Virus record (IMG/VR): IMGVR_UViG_3300022752_000024 | Coordinates: 78,882 to 142,881 of that record | Reading direction: 5' to 3' (one strand) | Source: a virus | DNA length: 64,000 nucleotides | Made by a program: the position numbers and the translations under genes | Shown: one piece after another, positions 16,332-24,157 of the stretch | Layout: each line of letters starts with the position of its first letter | Position numbering within the stretch: the first letter of the stretch is position 1 | The notes under the pieces: model-generated | Database searches by the model: none | Told to the model about the DNA's origin: nothing | Seen by the model: only the letters and a program-made list of their open reading frames with translations

Positions 16332-16567
16332 ATTTACTTGTTTTGCTCGGATTACGTCCGTCGCCTTTCGTGTTGCCTTCTCTATTATCTCACCCTGTCG
16401 AAACCAGGTCATCCCCATCAGAAGTACACAATCCCCGCTAGAGCCCTAAGAGGTTTCTTTCATCTAGGACAACTATGCACTTCTGGTGGAGATGGAGGGA
16501 ATCGAACCCTCGTCCAGAATGCCTTCACTTTGAAGGAATTACAACAATTCTAATTCTTGTATTTTAT

Positions 16568-16660
16568 TTATTCATTGTAGCTATACAATAACCAAATACA
16601 AATGGATATCAAACAACCAATAGCTAACCCGATACAGAATCCAGTTATGTATTGTATCAT
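16568..16660 (-). CDS. Possible 30-residue membrane peptide
   Basis: An ATG at 16658-16660 opens MIQYITGFCIGLAIG and continues as a single hydrophobic segment before ending YSYNE. The ribosome site is weak and the ATG lies inside the -10 region of the putative tmRNA promoter, so gene and promoter may be alternatives. Other tiny membrane proteins in this phage make it plausible. Confidence 0.35.
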   Translation of the reverse strand: MIQYITGFCIGLAIGCLISICIWLLYSYNE

Positions 16661-16679
16661 TCTTTATTGATTATGTCAA
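16651..16679 (-). promoter_or_regulatory. Sigma70-type promoter for tmRNA
   Basis: TTGACA (16674-16679) and TACAAT (16651-16656) are 17 bp apart. Transcription would start near 16644, about 85 bases before the estimated tmRNA acceptor piece. Confidence 0.65.
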
Positions 16680-16682
16680 TGC

Positions 16683-17348
16683 TTATTTCGGTGTATTTTG
16701 GCGATAATACGTAATTACATCAATTAAACCATCAATATGATCTTTGACTTTTTCTTTGAAGATTATTGGAGCAGAATCTTTTACTGCCATAATGATAACC
16801 AGATTATCAATTGGAGTACCAATTAATTCTTCATACATCGAAGCATAAGCAGTAGTTTGCCAAAAATAGTCTAAAACATCTTCTTTTCTTTTTACTTTAC
16901 TAGATGTTTTAAAGTCTATTACAGAAAGTTCACCTTCATACTCTGCTATACAGTCAACACGACCTGCCATACCTAAAGTCTTAGACCACAATGCTTGTTC
17001 TTGATAATGAATGTTATCTATGTTGTCTAAGAAAGGTTTAATAGAGAGAAAATACTCAACAGCATCAGGCATGATGCCTCTCATATAATATGGTTCATTG
17101 TTGAGATAATTCTCACAGATAGTATGAACATTGGTACCTCTAGATGTAGCTTGTTTGGAGATTTTATTGGCTTCTTCTTCGCCAACTCTTGCTCTCCACT
17201 CCATGATAGCTTTTTTCTTTTTGGCTCCTACTACAGTGGTTACTGATGGCAACTTAGTACCATCAGGTAACTTGTAATATCTTTTCCCATCAGGAAAAGT
17301 TTCTGATTTTAAATCTTCTAGTTGTTTTGGTGGGCAATATGTAAACAT
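16683..17348 (-). CDS. PD-(D/E)xK family exonuclease
   Basis: The 221-residue product has a nuclease core: GRVDCIAEYEGELSVIDFKT (residues 129-148) followed by a Lys, giving the D...D-x-K pattern of Cas4/RecB-like and mitochondrial MGME1-like exonucleases. Upstream residues WRARVGEEEAN and an RGTNVHTICENYL helix supply further conserved acidic positions. It probably digests or trims DNA ends in replication or recombination. T4-like marine phages commonly carry this gene. The ribosome site before the ATG is weak. Confidence 0.75.
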   Translation of the reverse strand: MFTYCPPKQLEDLKSETFPDGKRYYKLPDGTKLPSVTTVVGAKKKKAIMEWRARVGEEEANKISKQATSRGTNVHTICENYLNNEPYYMRGIMPDAVEYFLSIKPFLDNIDNIHYQEQALWSKTLGMAGRVDCIAEYEGELSVIDFKTSSKVKRKEDVLDYFWQTTAYASMYEELIGTPIDNLVIIMAVKDSAPIIFKEKVKDHIDGLIDVITYYRQNTPK

Positions 17349-17367
17349 AATATAATAGATTTTTTAG

Positions 17368-17775
17368 TTAATTACTAGCTCGTAATACTCTAAGTTCAGC
17401 CGCTGTATTGCAGGTTTCAACAAGTTTAGTAATATCTCGCAATCTTTGTTTTTCAGCTACAATTGCGGATGTGTCTGCATTTGTCTCTAATGCACGTTGA
17501 AATAATATATCTTGAGCAGCTAAAAGAGGTTGCCTTTCATTACGCAAACGATCTATAGTGATTGCTTTAGCTTTAGTAATATTTACCGACACGACACCAT
17601 TATTTAATTCCCACGCACCAAAGAAATCATCATCAGCGTTAGGCAATGTGTTAGCATCAACAATAATAGAATGTTCTGGTGTATGTTTGGCTTTAACATC
17701 CTCAATGTTCATTTCGTTTGTTGGAACACACACTGATACGTTGCCATCTTCATTCGTGTATATAATTACGTTCAT
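17368..17775 (-). CDS. Putative tail fibre assembly protein
   Basis: This 135-residue protein ends with a helical segment (ITKAKAITIDRLRNERQPLL, then a LFQRAL...RLRDITKLVET run) typical of phage tail-fibre assembly chaperones and XkdW-like proteins. Such proteins help fold or trimerise the fibre encoded next to them. The gene directly follows the putative adhesin gene at 17785 and has a clear AAGGAG. The N-terminal half is not distinctive. Confidence 0.55.
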   Translation of the reverse strand: MNVIIYTNEDGNVSVCVPTNEMNIEDVKAKHTPEHSIIVDANTLPNADDDFFGAWELNNGVVSVNITKAKAITIDRLRNERQPLLAAQDILFQRALETNADTSAIVAEKQRLRDITKLVETCNTAAELRVLRASN

Positions 17776-17784
17776 TTTGACTCC

Positions 17785-18165
17785 TTAAACTGTTTTCATA
17801 ATAGCCACACTAGTGAAGGCACCAGAATTAACTCGGGCGTCGCTGGCGTTACTAAATTGGACTTGTACAGATGTAGAGGTTTGTGATAACACATGAGCAA
17901 ACATTTCGCCATCTGGATTAGTGCTATACCCAATTGCAGAAACGGCATAAGCATCAGTACCAAGATCAGGAAAAGACACGGTATATTTACCTGCTGCACC
18001 ATTATAGGTTACCCCACTTACATTATCAGACCCGTTTATCGTTGGCGTGGTTGACCCGTTAAAACTAACCCACGCTACAATTGATGATGTAACTGGTTTA
18101 GGAGCAGTATTTTGTGTAGTATTATCGTTGAATATTAAATGTGTTCCATTTGCAGAAATTGTCAT
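17785..18165 (-). CDS. Small virion adhesin-like protein
   Basis: The 126-residue product is Ser/Thr/Gly/Asn-rich with almost no Lys or Arg. It contains VAWVSFNGSTTPTINGSDNV (residues 30-49), then SGVTYNGAAGKYTVSFPDL. This repeated beta domain is familiar from tail fibres and receptor-binding proteins of marine phages, where it usually forms a C-terminal knob. A TATAAATA late box lies 28 bases upstream, which supports a virion role. It could be a whole short fibre tip or a separate domain added to a fibre. Confidence 0.6.
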   Translation of the reverse strand: MTISANGTHLIFNDNTTQNTAPKPVTSSIVAWVSFNGSTTPTINGSDNVSGVTYNGAAGKYTVSFPDLGTDAYAVSAIGYSTNPDGEMFAHVLSQTSTSVQVQFSNASDARVNSGAFTSVAIMKTV

Positions 18166-18192
18166 TTTTATACCTCGTTATTTCGAATCATA

Positions 18193-18200
18193 TATTTATA
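18193..18200 (-). promoter_or_regulatory. T4-type late promoter box
   Basis: Exact TATAAATA on the minus strand, ending 28 bases before the ATG of the adhesin-like gene at 18165. It overlaps the stop codon of phoH. Confidence 0.65.
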
Positions 18201-18912
18201 AACCTAATTTTTCTTTTTGTGTAATATATTCTTTCACAAAACCGCTTCGAACAATGTCATCAGTACAAAACTTAATGTGTCCTACATTTTTAATATTTTC
18301 TAGAATTCTCACCGCATCATGCAATCCAGACTTCTCTTTCTTACTATTTAGATCGTTTTGATTATAATCTCCACATAATATGAACCTACAATTCTCACCT
18401 ACACGAGTTAATACCGTATCGATTTCGTGGAAAGTAGCTGACTGAAATTCATCAAACACAATAATACAGTTTCTAAATGTCAATCCACGAAGAAAGCTAG
18501 TAGTTTGAAACTCTATGATTTCCTTATTTACTAAGAAATGCCAAGCATCGCCTCGACCAATTAGTTCATTAACGATATTCATGTAAGGTTCTTGATATAT
18601 CTTAGCCTTTTCTTCAAGTGTTCCTGGTACAAAACCTAAATCTCTAGAAGGTACTGCCGAACGGATAATAATTATTCTATTATAATAAGAACTTTCATCA
18701 AGGAGTTCACTCAATCCTAAATACATCGCAAGAAACGATTTACCTGATCCTGCTGATCCAGATAATACAAGATTGTTACCTTCATCATATGCTAAAAAAG
18801 CTTTTTCTTGGTTCTCTGTTAGCGGTTTAATTTTCTTCAGAGTGAAATGTTGTGATTTGGCTTCTGCTGAGGCTGTTCTTTTTTTTGTTGCCAATTGTTT
18901 CTCCTTTACCAT
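18196..18912 (-). CDS. phoH: PhoH-like P-loop ATPase
   Basis: The 238-residue protein has the PhoH ATPase core: LTENQEKAFLAYDEG, Walker A GSAGSGKSFLA (near residue 56), RSAVPSRDLGFVPGT and Walker B CIIVFDEFQSATFHEI. PhoH is one of the most common host-like genes in marine phages; a role in RNA metabolism or phosphate stress has been suggested but is unsettled. The annotated ATG overlaps the preceding stop. A TTG at 18894 with AAAGGAG six bases upstream is an attractive alternative start giving 232 residues. Confidence 0.92.
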   Translation of the reverse strand: MVKEKQLATKKRTASAEAKSQHFTLKKIKPLTENQEKAFLAYDEGNNLVLSGSAGSGKSFLAMYLGLSELLDESSYYNRIIIIRSAVPSRDLGFVPGTLEEKAKIYQEPYMNIVNELIGRGDAWHFLVNKEIIEFQTTSFLRGLTFRNCIIVFDEFQSATFHEIDTVLTRVGENCRFILCGDYNQNDLNSKKEKSGLHDAVRILENIKNVGHIKFCTDDIVRSGFVKEYITQKEKLGL

Positions 18913-19181
18913 TCACGAGGCATTTTAGTTTTGTGTCCTGCTTTTACAGTATTACCAGGTACTCTTTCTTTAATTCTACCAATAACTTCTCTTTCAAACC
19001 GTGCATCGGGTTGTCCTATACCAGGAACAGACATACGCATACCATCACCTAATATAGGTGCTTCGTCTATGTATCTTTCTAAATGGGAATTATTGGACTT
19101 AAAATCATCATACTGAGAGATTCTCATTGTATGTTCTTCAAGTGTATTCGTTTCTTTATTTAAGAATGCGTAAGTTGGCAT
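18906..19181 (-). CDS. Conserved T4-like phage protein of unknown function
   Basis: The 91-residue product starts MPTYAFLNKETNTLEEHTMR and contains GDGMRMSVPGIGQPDA; I recognise it from T4-like marine phages, with no known role. The start resembles the edge of FmdB-type zinc ribbon proteins but the cysteines are absent. A GATAAATA late-type box lies 45 bases upstream. Its stop overlaps the phoH start. Confidence 0.65.
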   Translation of the reverse strand: MPTYAFLNKETNTLEEHTMRISQYDDFKSNNSHLERYIDEAPILGDGMRMSVPGIGQPDARFEREVIGRIKERVPGNTVKAGHKTKMPREW

Positions 19182-19225
19182 ATAATCAAATCATTAGGTT
19201 TATTATTAATCATTACAGTATACTG

Positions 19226-19233
19226 TATTTATC
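19226..19233 (-). promoter_or_regulatory. Late-type promoter box (GATAAATA)
   Basis: One mismatch from TATAAATA, 45 bases before the gene starting at 19181 and next to a 10-bp palindrome (CAGTATACTG, 19216-19225). Confidence 0.45.
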
Positions 19234-19409
19234 TAAACTTTAGGTGGCTTGCAACTTGCCTCTATTTTAAAGTTCTTAAACTTCAGCCAATATGTCATGG
19301 ATGATTTAGCACGTTCGCATGACTGCTGATCAGGAAATTCAAGTGTTACTTTCCCAGGCTGATCATTTGGGTCGTTTAGATGAACTGCTATCAATATCAT
19401 CAACCACAT
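19233..19409 (-). CDS. Small protein of unknown function
   Basis: A 58-residue protein starting MWLMILIAVHLNDPNDQPGK, with a YWLKFKNFKIEASCKP end. It overlaps the 3' end of the metallophosphoesterase gene by 47 bases in another frame. The short hydrophobic start could act as an export signal but is interrupted early. No family recognised. Confidence 0.5.
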   Translation of the reverse strand: MWLMILIAVHLNDPNDQPGKVTLEFPDQQSCERAKSSMTYWLKFKNFKIEASCKPPKV

Positions 19410-20169
19410 CGTTGTTCTCCTCTTGTGTCCAAGTTATTATCTCCCATCGACCATCATGATGTTCAACTAACGCAGTACAAGATTCAACCCAATCACCATC
19501 ATTCATGTATGTTACACTATCAATTTCTTTTATTTCTGCTTTATGTATGTGACCACATATCACACCATCATATCCTTTTTTCTTACAGTATCCAGCAAGA
19601 TTCTTTTCAAACTGAAACATAAAGTCTACTGCTTTTTTAACTTTTTGTTTTAGAAATAGAGATAAACTCCAATAACCAAAACCAAACTTATGACGAAACC
19701 AATTGAATTGAGAATTTAGAGCAAGGACAAAATCGTATGCTTTGTCTCCTAACATCGATAGCCATGGTGCTAGTCTTGTGATACCATCAAACAAGTCACC
19801 GTGAGTAACTAGATAATGTTTACCATCTACGCCAACATGCTCACATTGATTTGCAATCTCTAACATACCAAATCCTAGACCATAGTGCAGATATGGTCTA
19901 AGAAACTCATCATGATTTCCTAAAATATAAACAACTTTAGTGCCACGTTTAGCATGACCAAGAATTCTACGAACCACATTTGTATGTGATTGCTTCCATT
20001 TCCATTTATTTTGTTTTATTTTCCATGCATCGATTATGTCACCAACAAGGTATAGTGTTTCACAGGTGTTATGCTTGAGGAAATTATTGAGTAGTTCAGC
20101 CTTGCAGTCTTTAGTGCCAAGGTGAACATCTGAAATAAAAATGCTTCGGTATGTTTTATCCGTTTTCAT
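19363..20169 (-). CDS. Metallophosphoesterase, LpxH-like
   Basis: The 268-residue protein carries all calcineurin-type metal motifs: SDVHLG (residues 12-17), GDIIDAW, GNHDE, a later THGD, and GHIHKAE. The KKKGYDGVICGHIHKAEI region matches UDP-2,3-diacylglucosamine hydrolases (LpxH), which make lipid X in lipid A synthesis. A phage copy could alter lipid A of a Gram-negative host, but other phosphodiester substrates are possible. I chose the ATG at 20169, whose ATGA overlaps the upstream stop; an ATG 24 bases earlier exists. Confidence 0.8.
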   Translation of the reverse strand: MKTDKTYRSIFISDVHLGTKDCKAELLNNFLKHNTCETLYLVGDIIDAWKIKQNKWKWKQSHTNVVRRILGHAKRGTKVVYILGNHDEFLRPYLHYGLGFGMLEIANQCEHVGVDGKHYLVTHGDLFDGITRLAPWLSMLGDKAYDFVLALNSQFNWFRHKFGFGYWSLSLFLKQKVKKAVDFMFQFEKNLAGYCKKKGYDGVICGHIHKAEIKEIDSVTYMNDGDWVESCTALVEHHDGRWEIITWTQEENNDVVDDIDSSSSKRPK

Positions 20170-20714
20170 AGTTGAATATTTGCTGAGTACCATAGTGGTA
20201 CCGCACGTTTTTTCCAGTTTGCTAAGTGTGTTTTATTTTTAGTGTAATAGTTTCTGTATGATGCAATAGAATCACCAGTAACTTTTACGTCATCAGGCAT
20301 TGCTGGTGTCGGTTCAGTAAAAGGCTTTTGTGGTATATTATTAGGTAATCTAGCAAGATGCATTTCTAATTTTGAACATGCATGAACTTTACCGTAACGG
20401 TATGTATATTCATTCATCAATGCTTGAAACAAACTGAATAACCAATCGTAGTTCTTATCAGACTGTCTTACCCAAACCGCGGAAGGGTGATTAACGTGTG
20501 TAGCAGAATAAAGAACATCATCCCGGGAATCCATAAGTCGGTATACAGTTTTCTTGCGGCCAGATGCACTAACACCAGCAGTAAGAACACCGTCAAGAAT
20601 ACGGTGAGCAGTAGAAAGTAATTGAGCATATTCAAGGATCATTTTTATGGTATGTTTATCGTTATGCATTTCTGCACAAAGTTCGGGATCGTTGTGTAGA
20701 TAGAAAATATTCAT
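20166..20714 (-). CDS. Conserved phage protein of unknown function
   Basis: The 182-residue product starts MNIFYLHNDPELCAEMHNDK and contains MILEYAQLLSTAHRIL, a pattern I recognise in many T4-like phages and that resembles pyrimidine-dimer glycosylase-type helical folds. A conserved His-rich start suggests metal or DNA binding, but no function is established. The ATG at 20714 is preceded by GGTGA. A longer frame start at 20744 lies inside the upstream gene and is less likely. Confidence 0.65.
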   Translation of the reverse strand: MNIFYLHNDPELCAEMHNDKHTIKMILEYAQLLSTAHRILDGVLTAGVSASGRKKTVYRLMDSRDDVLYSATHVNHPSAVWVRQSDKNYDWLFSLFQALMNEYTYRYGKVHACSKLEMHLARLPNNIPQKPFTEPTPAMPDDVKVTGDSIASYRNYYTKNKTHLANWKKRAVPLWYSANIQL

Positions 20715-20718
20715 ATAG

Positions 20719-20868
20719 TCACCAATGATGTATAATACCAACAATAATAAAAAGGTTTGTCACAACATATATTAACACAATACCGGCACGAATGCAAGCG
20801 ATTTTGTTAGCTTCGCTGTCATTTGTACCAGATTTTTCACCTAATGCTTTTGCAATAAGTCGCCACAT
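20719..20868 (-). CDS. Small single-pass membrane protein
   Basis: A 49-residue protein: a charged start (MWRLIAKALGEKSG) and one membrane helix (about residues 28-46, GIVLIYVVTNLFIIVGII) ending in HHW. It ends five bases before the next ATG. No family recognised. Confidence 0.55.
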   Translation of the reverse strand: MWRLIAKALGEKSGTNDSEANKIACIRAGIVLIYVVTNLFIIVGIIHHW

Positions 20869-20910
20869 TGTAGTTTAAAAATCTCCACTTTTCTGCTTAA
20901 AATTTGCCAA

Positions 20911-22221
20911 TCAGTATTCCCAGCCTTTGCAATATCCAAATCGCTGCAATTTACCTAAAGCTTTCTCGCACCTCTCACCTATATCTGTTCTGTATTGTGG
21001 ATCATTACCGAGTCTAATTTTCTTTACCTGCTCATACGCCTTATCTTTAGCTTCGGTAATGCTATCTCCTGTACCTGTGCAAACAAGAATGTATGACCCT
21101 GCTGTACCCCACTCAGGCACATTCTCAACAAGATTACCTTCAATCATTTTAACGGTGCTACTAAGTTTTACCTCGCATGGATGAATGTGGTCGATATCTG
21201 TATCCTCAGTAAGAATTGGAAAATCCAAATAGTCTTCCTCATCTCTTTGATTGAATGGAAAGTCTGCATTTGCCATAACTACACCTACACAGGTTTTTTC
21301 TTCTACCTCTAGAGTATTTTTACCTTGTACACAATCTAACATCCATTGTGCAGGATCACCTTTGTGGAGTGGTTGTTGAATATTCCACATAGGATATCCT
21401 GGTCTGGCAGTCCATTCCATTGGCCATGGCGTGCCATCTTTTTCGTCAATAATACAATTCATATCCAACATACCAACGTATCCAATAGAATGTAAAGTCT
21501 TTTGCATAGGTTTCATTAGTACATCGGCTAATTTTGATTTGCTTGTGTAGCGAATAACTGTTCCCATCTCTCCAGTATTCACACCTAGGTCACCATTCAT
21601 TTGTTTTTTAAATTCAAAACCTTCAGCAAAATATGGTTGCCAACCACCAGGACCAAAGATACCTGTTACGGCAACTTCAATACCTTTTTTGAATTCTTGC
21701 AGAATGAATGGGGAAGAAGGTTTACCTTTTTCTTTGCGTTTGCTTAGAAACCCGATGAGGTCGGCTTCGTCTTTTGCGACATATGACAAAGTTTTATCTT
21801 CTTCTTCGCCACAAGGTTTACAGACATATCGTTTTGGATTTTCTTTGATGAAAGATATGGCAGCATCGTAATTTTTGAATTCGAATGAAGGAATGATTTT
21901 ACCGCCAAATTGTTTGACTACATTTTGACCATACATTCGATCAAGTTCGAGTTTTGCTGCTCTTTTTCCTGGTCCGAATATTGGATAACCTGCTTTGATA
22001 TATTTGTCTATCTCATCCATATATTCTAGATTATCTGCCAAGAATATAAGATCAGCAATACCCATATATTTGCGCCAATTGTCTACTTTATCGACTAGGC
22101 CTTCACCTATATGAGCCGCTCTTGAACCTTTAGTATAGAGTTTGACTGTGTGTCCGGCTGCTACACAACGCAGACACCAGTCTAATGTTAACCCGCTTGG
22201 GTCAATTACAAGGATGAGCAT
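20911..22221 (-). CDS. purD: Phosphoribosylamine-glycine ligase-like ATP-grasp enzyme
   Basis: The 436-residue protein has the length and layout of PurD (GAR synthetase), which joins glycine to phosphoribosylamine in purine synthesis. Visible parts are an N-terminal Rossmann-like strand (MLILVIDPSGLTLDW), the ATP-grasp middle with FILQEFKKGIEVAVTGIFGP (residues 190-209), and DMNCIIDEKDG with the metal-binding EWTARPGYP. A C-terminal domain ends near RFGYCKGWEY. It is quite diverged from bacterial PurD, so the substrate may differ. It is a plausible auxiliary metabolic gene feeding nucleotide supply. Confidence 0.75.
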   Translation of the reverse strand: MLILVIDPSGLTLDWCLRCVAAGHTVKLYTKGSRAAHIGEGLVDKVDNWRKYMGIADLIFLADNLEYMDEIDKYIKAGYPIFGPGKRAAKLELDRMYGQNVVKQFGGKIIPSFEFKNYDAAISFIKENPKRYVCKPCGEEEDKTLSYVAKDEADLIGFLSKRKEKGKPSSPFILQEFKKGIEVAVTGIFGPGGWQPYFAEGFEFKKQMNGDLGVNTGEMGTVIRYTSKSKLADVLMKPMQKTLHSIGYVGMLDMNCIIDEKDGTPWPMEWTARPGYPMWNIQQPLHKGDPAQWMLDCVQGKNTLEVEEKTCVGVVMANADFPFNQRDEEDYLDFPILTEDTDIDHIHPCEVKLSSTVKMIEGNLVENVPEWGTAGSYILVCTGTGDSITEAKDKAYEQVKKIRLGNDPQYRTDIGERCEKALGKLQRFGYCKGWEY

Positions 22222-22254
22222 TTTATATCCTAAGGTTAGTTTAAACTATCCTTA

Positions 22255-22566
22255 TTATTTATTACTTCCACTATCATTATATTTTGCCGACTCAACCTTG
22301 TTTGACCAAAATTCTTTTTCGGCTTCAAAGAAATCTAGATCACCTTTAGTCTGCTGAGGTCCCAGTGGTCGTTGCTTCTGCAATAATACATCAGGATATG
22401 TTACCTGAATATCTGCAAATTTGTAACCTACACCTCGAAGAAACTTTTCAAAATGCACCATTACTTCATCTAGATTACAGGCAGAAAAACTTGTTGAGGT
22501 CGAACAATCGACTTCTTCCAAATCTTCAGTATGTGAAGAAAAATTAAAACGAATCAATTCATTCAT
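22255..22566 (-). CDS. Protein of unknown function
   Basis: The 103-residue acidic product has a Ser/Thr-rich start and ends with a Lys/Glu helix (DLDFFEAEKEFWSNKVESAK). Its ATG overlaps the stop of the following small gene upstream in a coupled run. I do not recognise a family. Confidence 0.6.
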   Translation of the reverse strand: MNELIRFNFSSHTEDLEEVDCSTSTSFSACNLDEVMVHFEKFLRGVGYKFADIQVTYPDVLLQKQRPLGPQQTKGDLDFFEAEKEFWSNKVESAKYNDSGSNK

Positions 22567-22829
22567 AGCTTAGGAATCTCCACTTTATCAGATTTTTTAG
22601 GAAAACGTTTTGCAATATCATCAGCACTAACAGTCTGCAATGCAAATTGTTTAAACTGTTCGTAAGAGTCCTTTACGTTATAAGCACTTTTACCGTTAAC
22701 AGCGGCAGTATCTGCAAAGAATAATACACAACCACCAGCAGCCAGAGGAGCAATCTCAATAACACTATCAAGATTAATGATGGTTTTACAATCTTTTTCT
22801 ACTGAATCAACTTCAACAAAAATGGCCAT
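22563..22829 (-). CDS. Protein of unknown function
   Basis: The 88-residue product starts MAIFVEVDSVEKDCKTIINL, suggesting a small beta domain (like proteins that check residues of the form LDSVIEIAP), followed by helices. Starts and stops overlap neighbours by one to four bases on both sides, so it is part of the same operon. Function unknown. Confidence 0.6.
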   Translation of the reverse strand: MAIFVEVDSVEKDCKTIINLDSVIEIAPLAAGGCVLFFADTAAVNGKSAYNVKDSYEQFKQFALQTVSADDIAKRFPKKSDKVEIPKL

Positions 22830-23002
22830 TATGCCTCCAAGTCAGGTTTAGAATTATTTTTGATTTTAGCATTTTTTGATCTTAATTCAGCAAGTTCTGC
22901 TTCAATCATAAATTGTTTAGTTTCATGTAGTCGTTCTGGTGCGGTGACCATCAGCAACCGTTTTGTTTCTTTACTCATTTTATATCCAGATGCAAGCTTC
23001 AT
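22829..23002 (-). CDS. Small charged helical protein
   Basis: A 57-residue Lys/Glu-rich helix. I took the ATG at 23002, which overlaps the preceding stop (ATGA); a second in-frame ATG at 22978 gives 49 residues starting MSKETKRLLM. The product resembles small coiled-coil regulators but has no recognisable family. Confidence 0.55.
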   Translation of the reverse strand: MKLASGYKMSKETKRLLMVTAPERLHETKQFMIEAELAELRSKNAKIKNNSKPDLEA

Positions 23003-23247
23003 TTTTTATCACAGTCCTTTGTACGAATTAAATAATTAGTATGTTCATTATAAGGTCTTACAAAAAAACATTCTCCACTTACTGACCATAGCAAATGATT
23101 TTGGATTCCTTGAGACGGAATCAGTTCAGGAGGGTTCTTCAGTTCTTCATATTTTGTTCTTGCTGCAAGAAAAAATACAATACTAAACAACACTATGACC
23201 GTGTTTGTTCCAATAGCGTATGCGTTTTTACGAATAAACTCAATCAT
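22999..23247 (-). CDS. Small membrane protein
   Basis: The 82-residue protein has one membrane helix (about residues 11-29, YAIGTNTVIVLFSIVFFLAA) and a soluble tail with two Cys. The start ATG at 23247 has GGAG ten bases upstream and overlaps the previous stop. Its neighbour at 23247-23495 is also a small membrane protein, and the two may act together. No family recognised. Confidence 0.6.
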   Translation of the reverse strand: MIEFIRKNAYAIGTNTVIVLFSIVFFLAARTKYEELKNPPELIPSQGIQNHLLWSVSGECFFVRPYNEHTNYLIRTKDCDKK

Positions 23248-23495
23248 CAAATTACTCCAAAGTCATGAAGTAGTACATATAGAGACAACAATAATAACAT
23301 AATTGATGTTAATTGTATAGAGGTAAGTAATAAGTCTACCATTTGCTCTTTATAATATTCCAATTCATGTTGGGTCATTTCACGTTGAGCCAATAGCATA
23401 GGTGGACACTCCGTTTCTCCGCCCATCATATGAACTGTTTTATTTTGTTCTTCTAATCTACGCTTAGTAGATAACCAATGCACAATACTAATCAT
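23247..23495 (-). CDS. Small membrane protein with C-terminal hydrophobic helix
   Basis: The 82-residue protein has a charged N-terminal helix and a C-terminal membrane segment (about residues 56-78, LLLTSIQLTSIMLLLLSLYV). The ATG at 23495 has GGGAG five bases upstream; an in-frame TTG at 23507 is less likely. Topology suggests a tail-anchored protein. No family recognised. Confidence 0.6.
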   Translation of the reverse strand: MISIVHWLSTKRRLEEQNKTVHMMGGETECPPMLLAQREMTQHELEYYKEQMVDLLLTSIQLTSIMLLLLSLYVLLHDFGVI

Positions 23496-23507
23496 TTTAT
23501 CTCCCAA

Positions 23508-24155
23508 TTAATCCCACAGGCTTCTGTAGTAGCGACCAAAAAGTCTAAATCCATTCTGCATACGTTCTTCTACCTTTCGAATACCTTCATAGTCACATTT
23601 ATAGGTATGGTTAGGTCCTTCTTGAAATTCATATAGCATCGGATCACCATTGTCATCCCATTCAACTGGTACACTTTTCATGTCATTTACACCAGAACTA
23701 AATGCTGCTTCCCAAGTATCATCTACGGTATTCTCAAAAGCAAAAATCATTTCACCCATCACCCAATCCCAACGTTTGAAATGGTTATCGTCAACATCCC
23801 ATTCATTTTCTGTTGGTGGTGCCGATGACTTTTTTAATTCTTCGGGTACGTCATCATCATCAACACCAGGAGCACCATGCTTATTGGCATTTAATTGTTT
23901 TAACATAGGCAGAATAATACCAGCCAATGTATGATCCATCGACCATGTATCCCAACGATCAATCTTCACATAATTAATTTGCGGATGCACGAAGTCTAAA
24001 AATTTCTGTCGTGCTATGGAAAATGGACTTAATATCTTTGCGAGTTTTTCAATAATTGGTTCATCGTAATTGATCTCACGCCAAAAGAAAACTTTCTCAA
24101 GAATATCATAAGGAGAAAGCCAATGATGTCGATAGTTGGAAATATATACTTTCAT
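23508..24155 (-). CDS. Conserved T4-like phage protein of unknown function
   Basis: The 215-residue product is rich in Trp, Tyr and Asp. Segments such as MKVYISNYRHHWLSPYDILE and RWDTWSMDHTLAGIILPML, then an acidic loop, are familiar from many T4-like phages in which it is annotated as hypothetical. No catalytic motif is apparent. It is in a tight run of same-strand genes. Confidence 0.7.
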   Translation of the reverse strand: MKVYISNYRHHWLSPYDILEKVFFWREINYDEPIIEKLAKILSPFSIARQKFLDFVHPQINYVKIDRWDTWSMDHTLAGIILPMLKQLNANKHGAPGVDDDDVPEELKKSSAPPTENEWDVDDNHFKRWDWVMGEMIFAFENTVDDTWEAAFSSGVNDMKSVPVEWDDNGDPMLYEFQEGPNHTYKCDYEGIRKVEERMQNGFRLFGRYYRSLWD

Positions 24156-24157
24156 GA

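Larger units (their letters stand above)
16244..16560 (-). ncRNA. ssrA: Circularly permuted (two-piece) tmRNA
   Basis: tmRNA rescues stalled ribosomes by adding a degradation tag. Here the order is permuted. The acceptor piece comes first on the minus strand (about 16560 to 16484), with a T arm at 16495-16511, acceptor strand CATCTCC at 16488-16494 and an encoded ACCA at 16484-16487. A 67-base spacer follows. Then comes the coding piece starting GGGGATGACCTGGTTTCGAC at 16416, whose first seven bases pair with the acceptor strand (one G-U). The tag frame is at 16290-16331. An 8-bp hairpin (16244-16274) marks the 3' end. The exact outer end near 16560 is uncertain. SmpB is not encoded here. Confidence 0.93.

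Noticed and set aside
16495-16511. A separate tRNA gene
   Set aside because: The T arm and CCA belong to the tmRNA acceptor piece; no anticodon arm or second half of a tRNA is present.
16338-16553. A 71-codon plus-strand frame
   Set aside because: It is antisense to the tmRNA.
16561-16650. Glutamine riboswitch upstream of the tmRNA
   Set aside because: I looked because I recall such control in another phage tmRNA, but saw no glnA-type motif here; an Rfam scan would decide.
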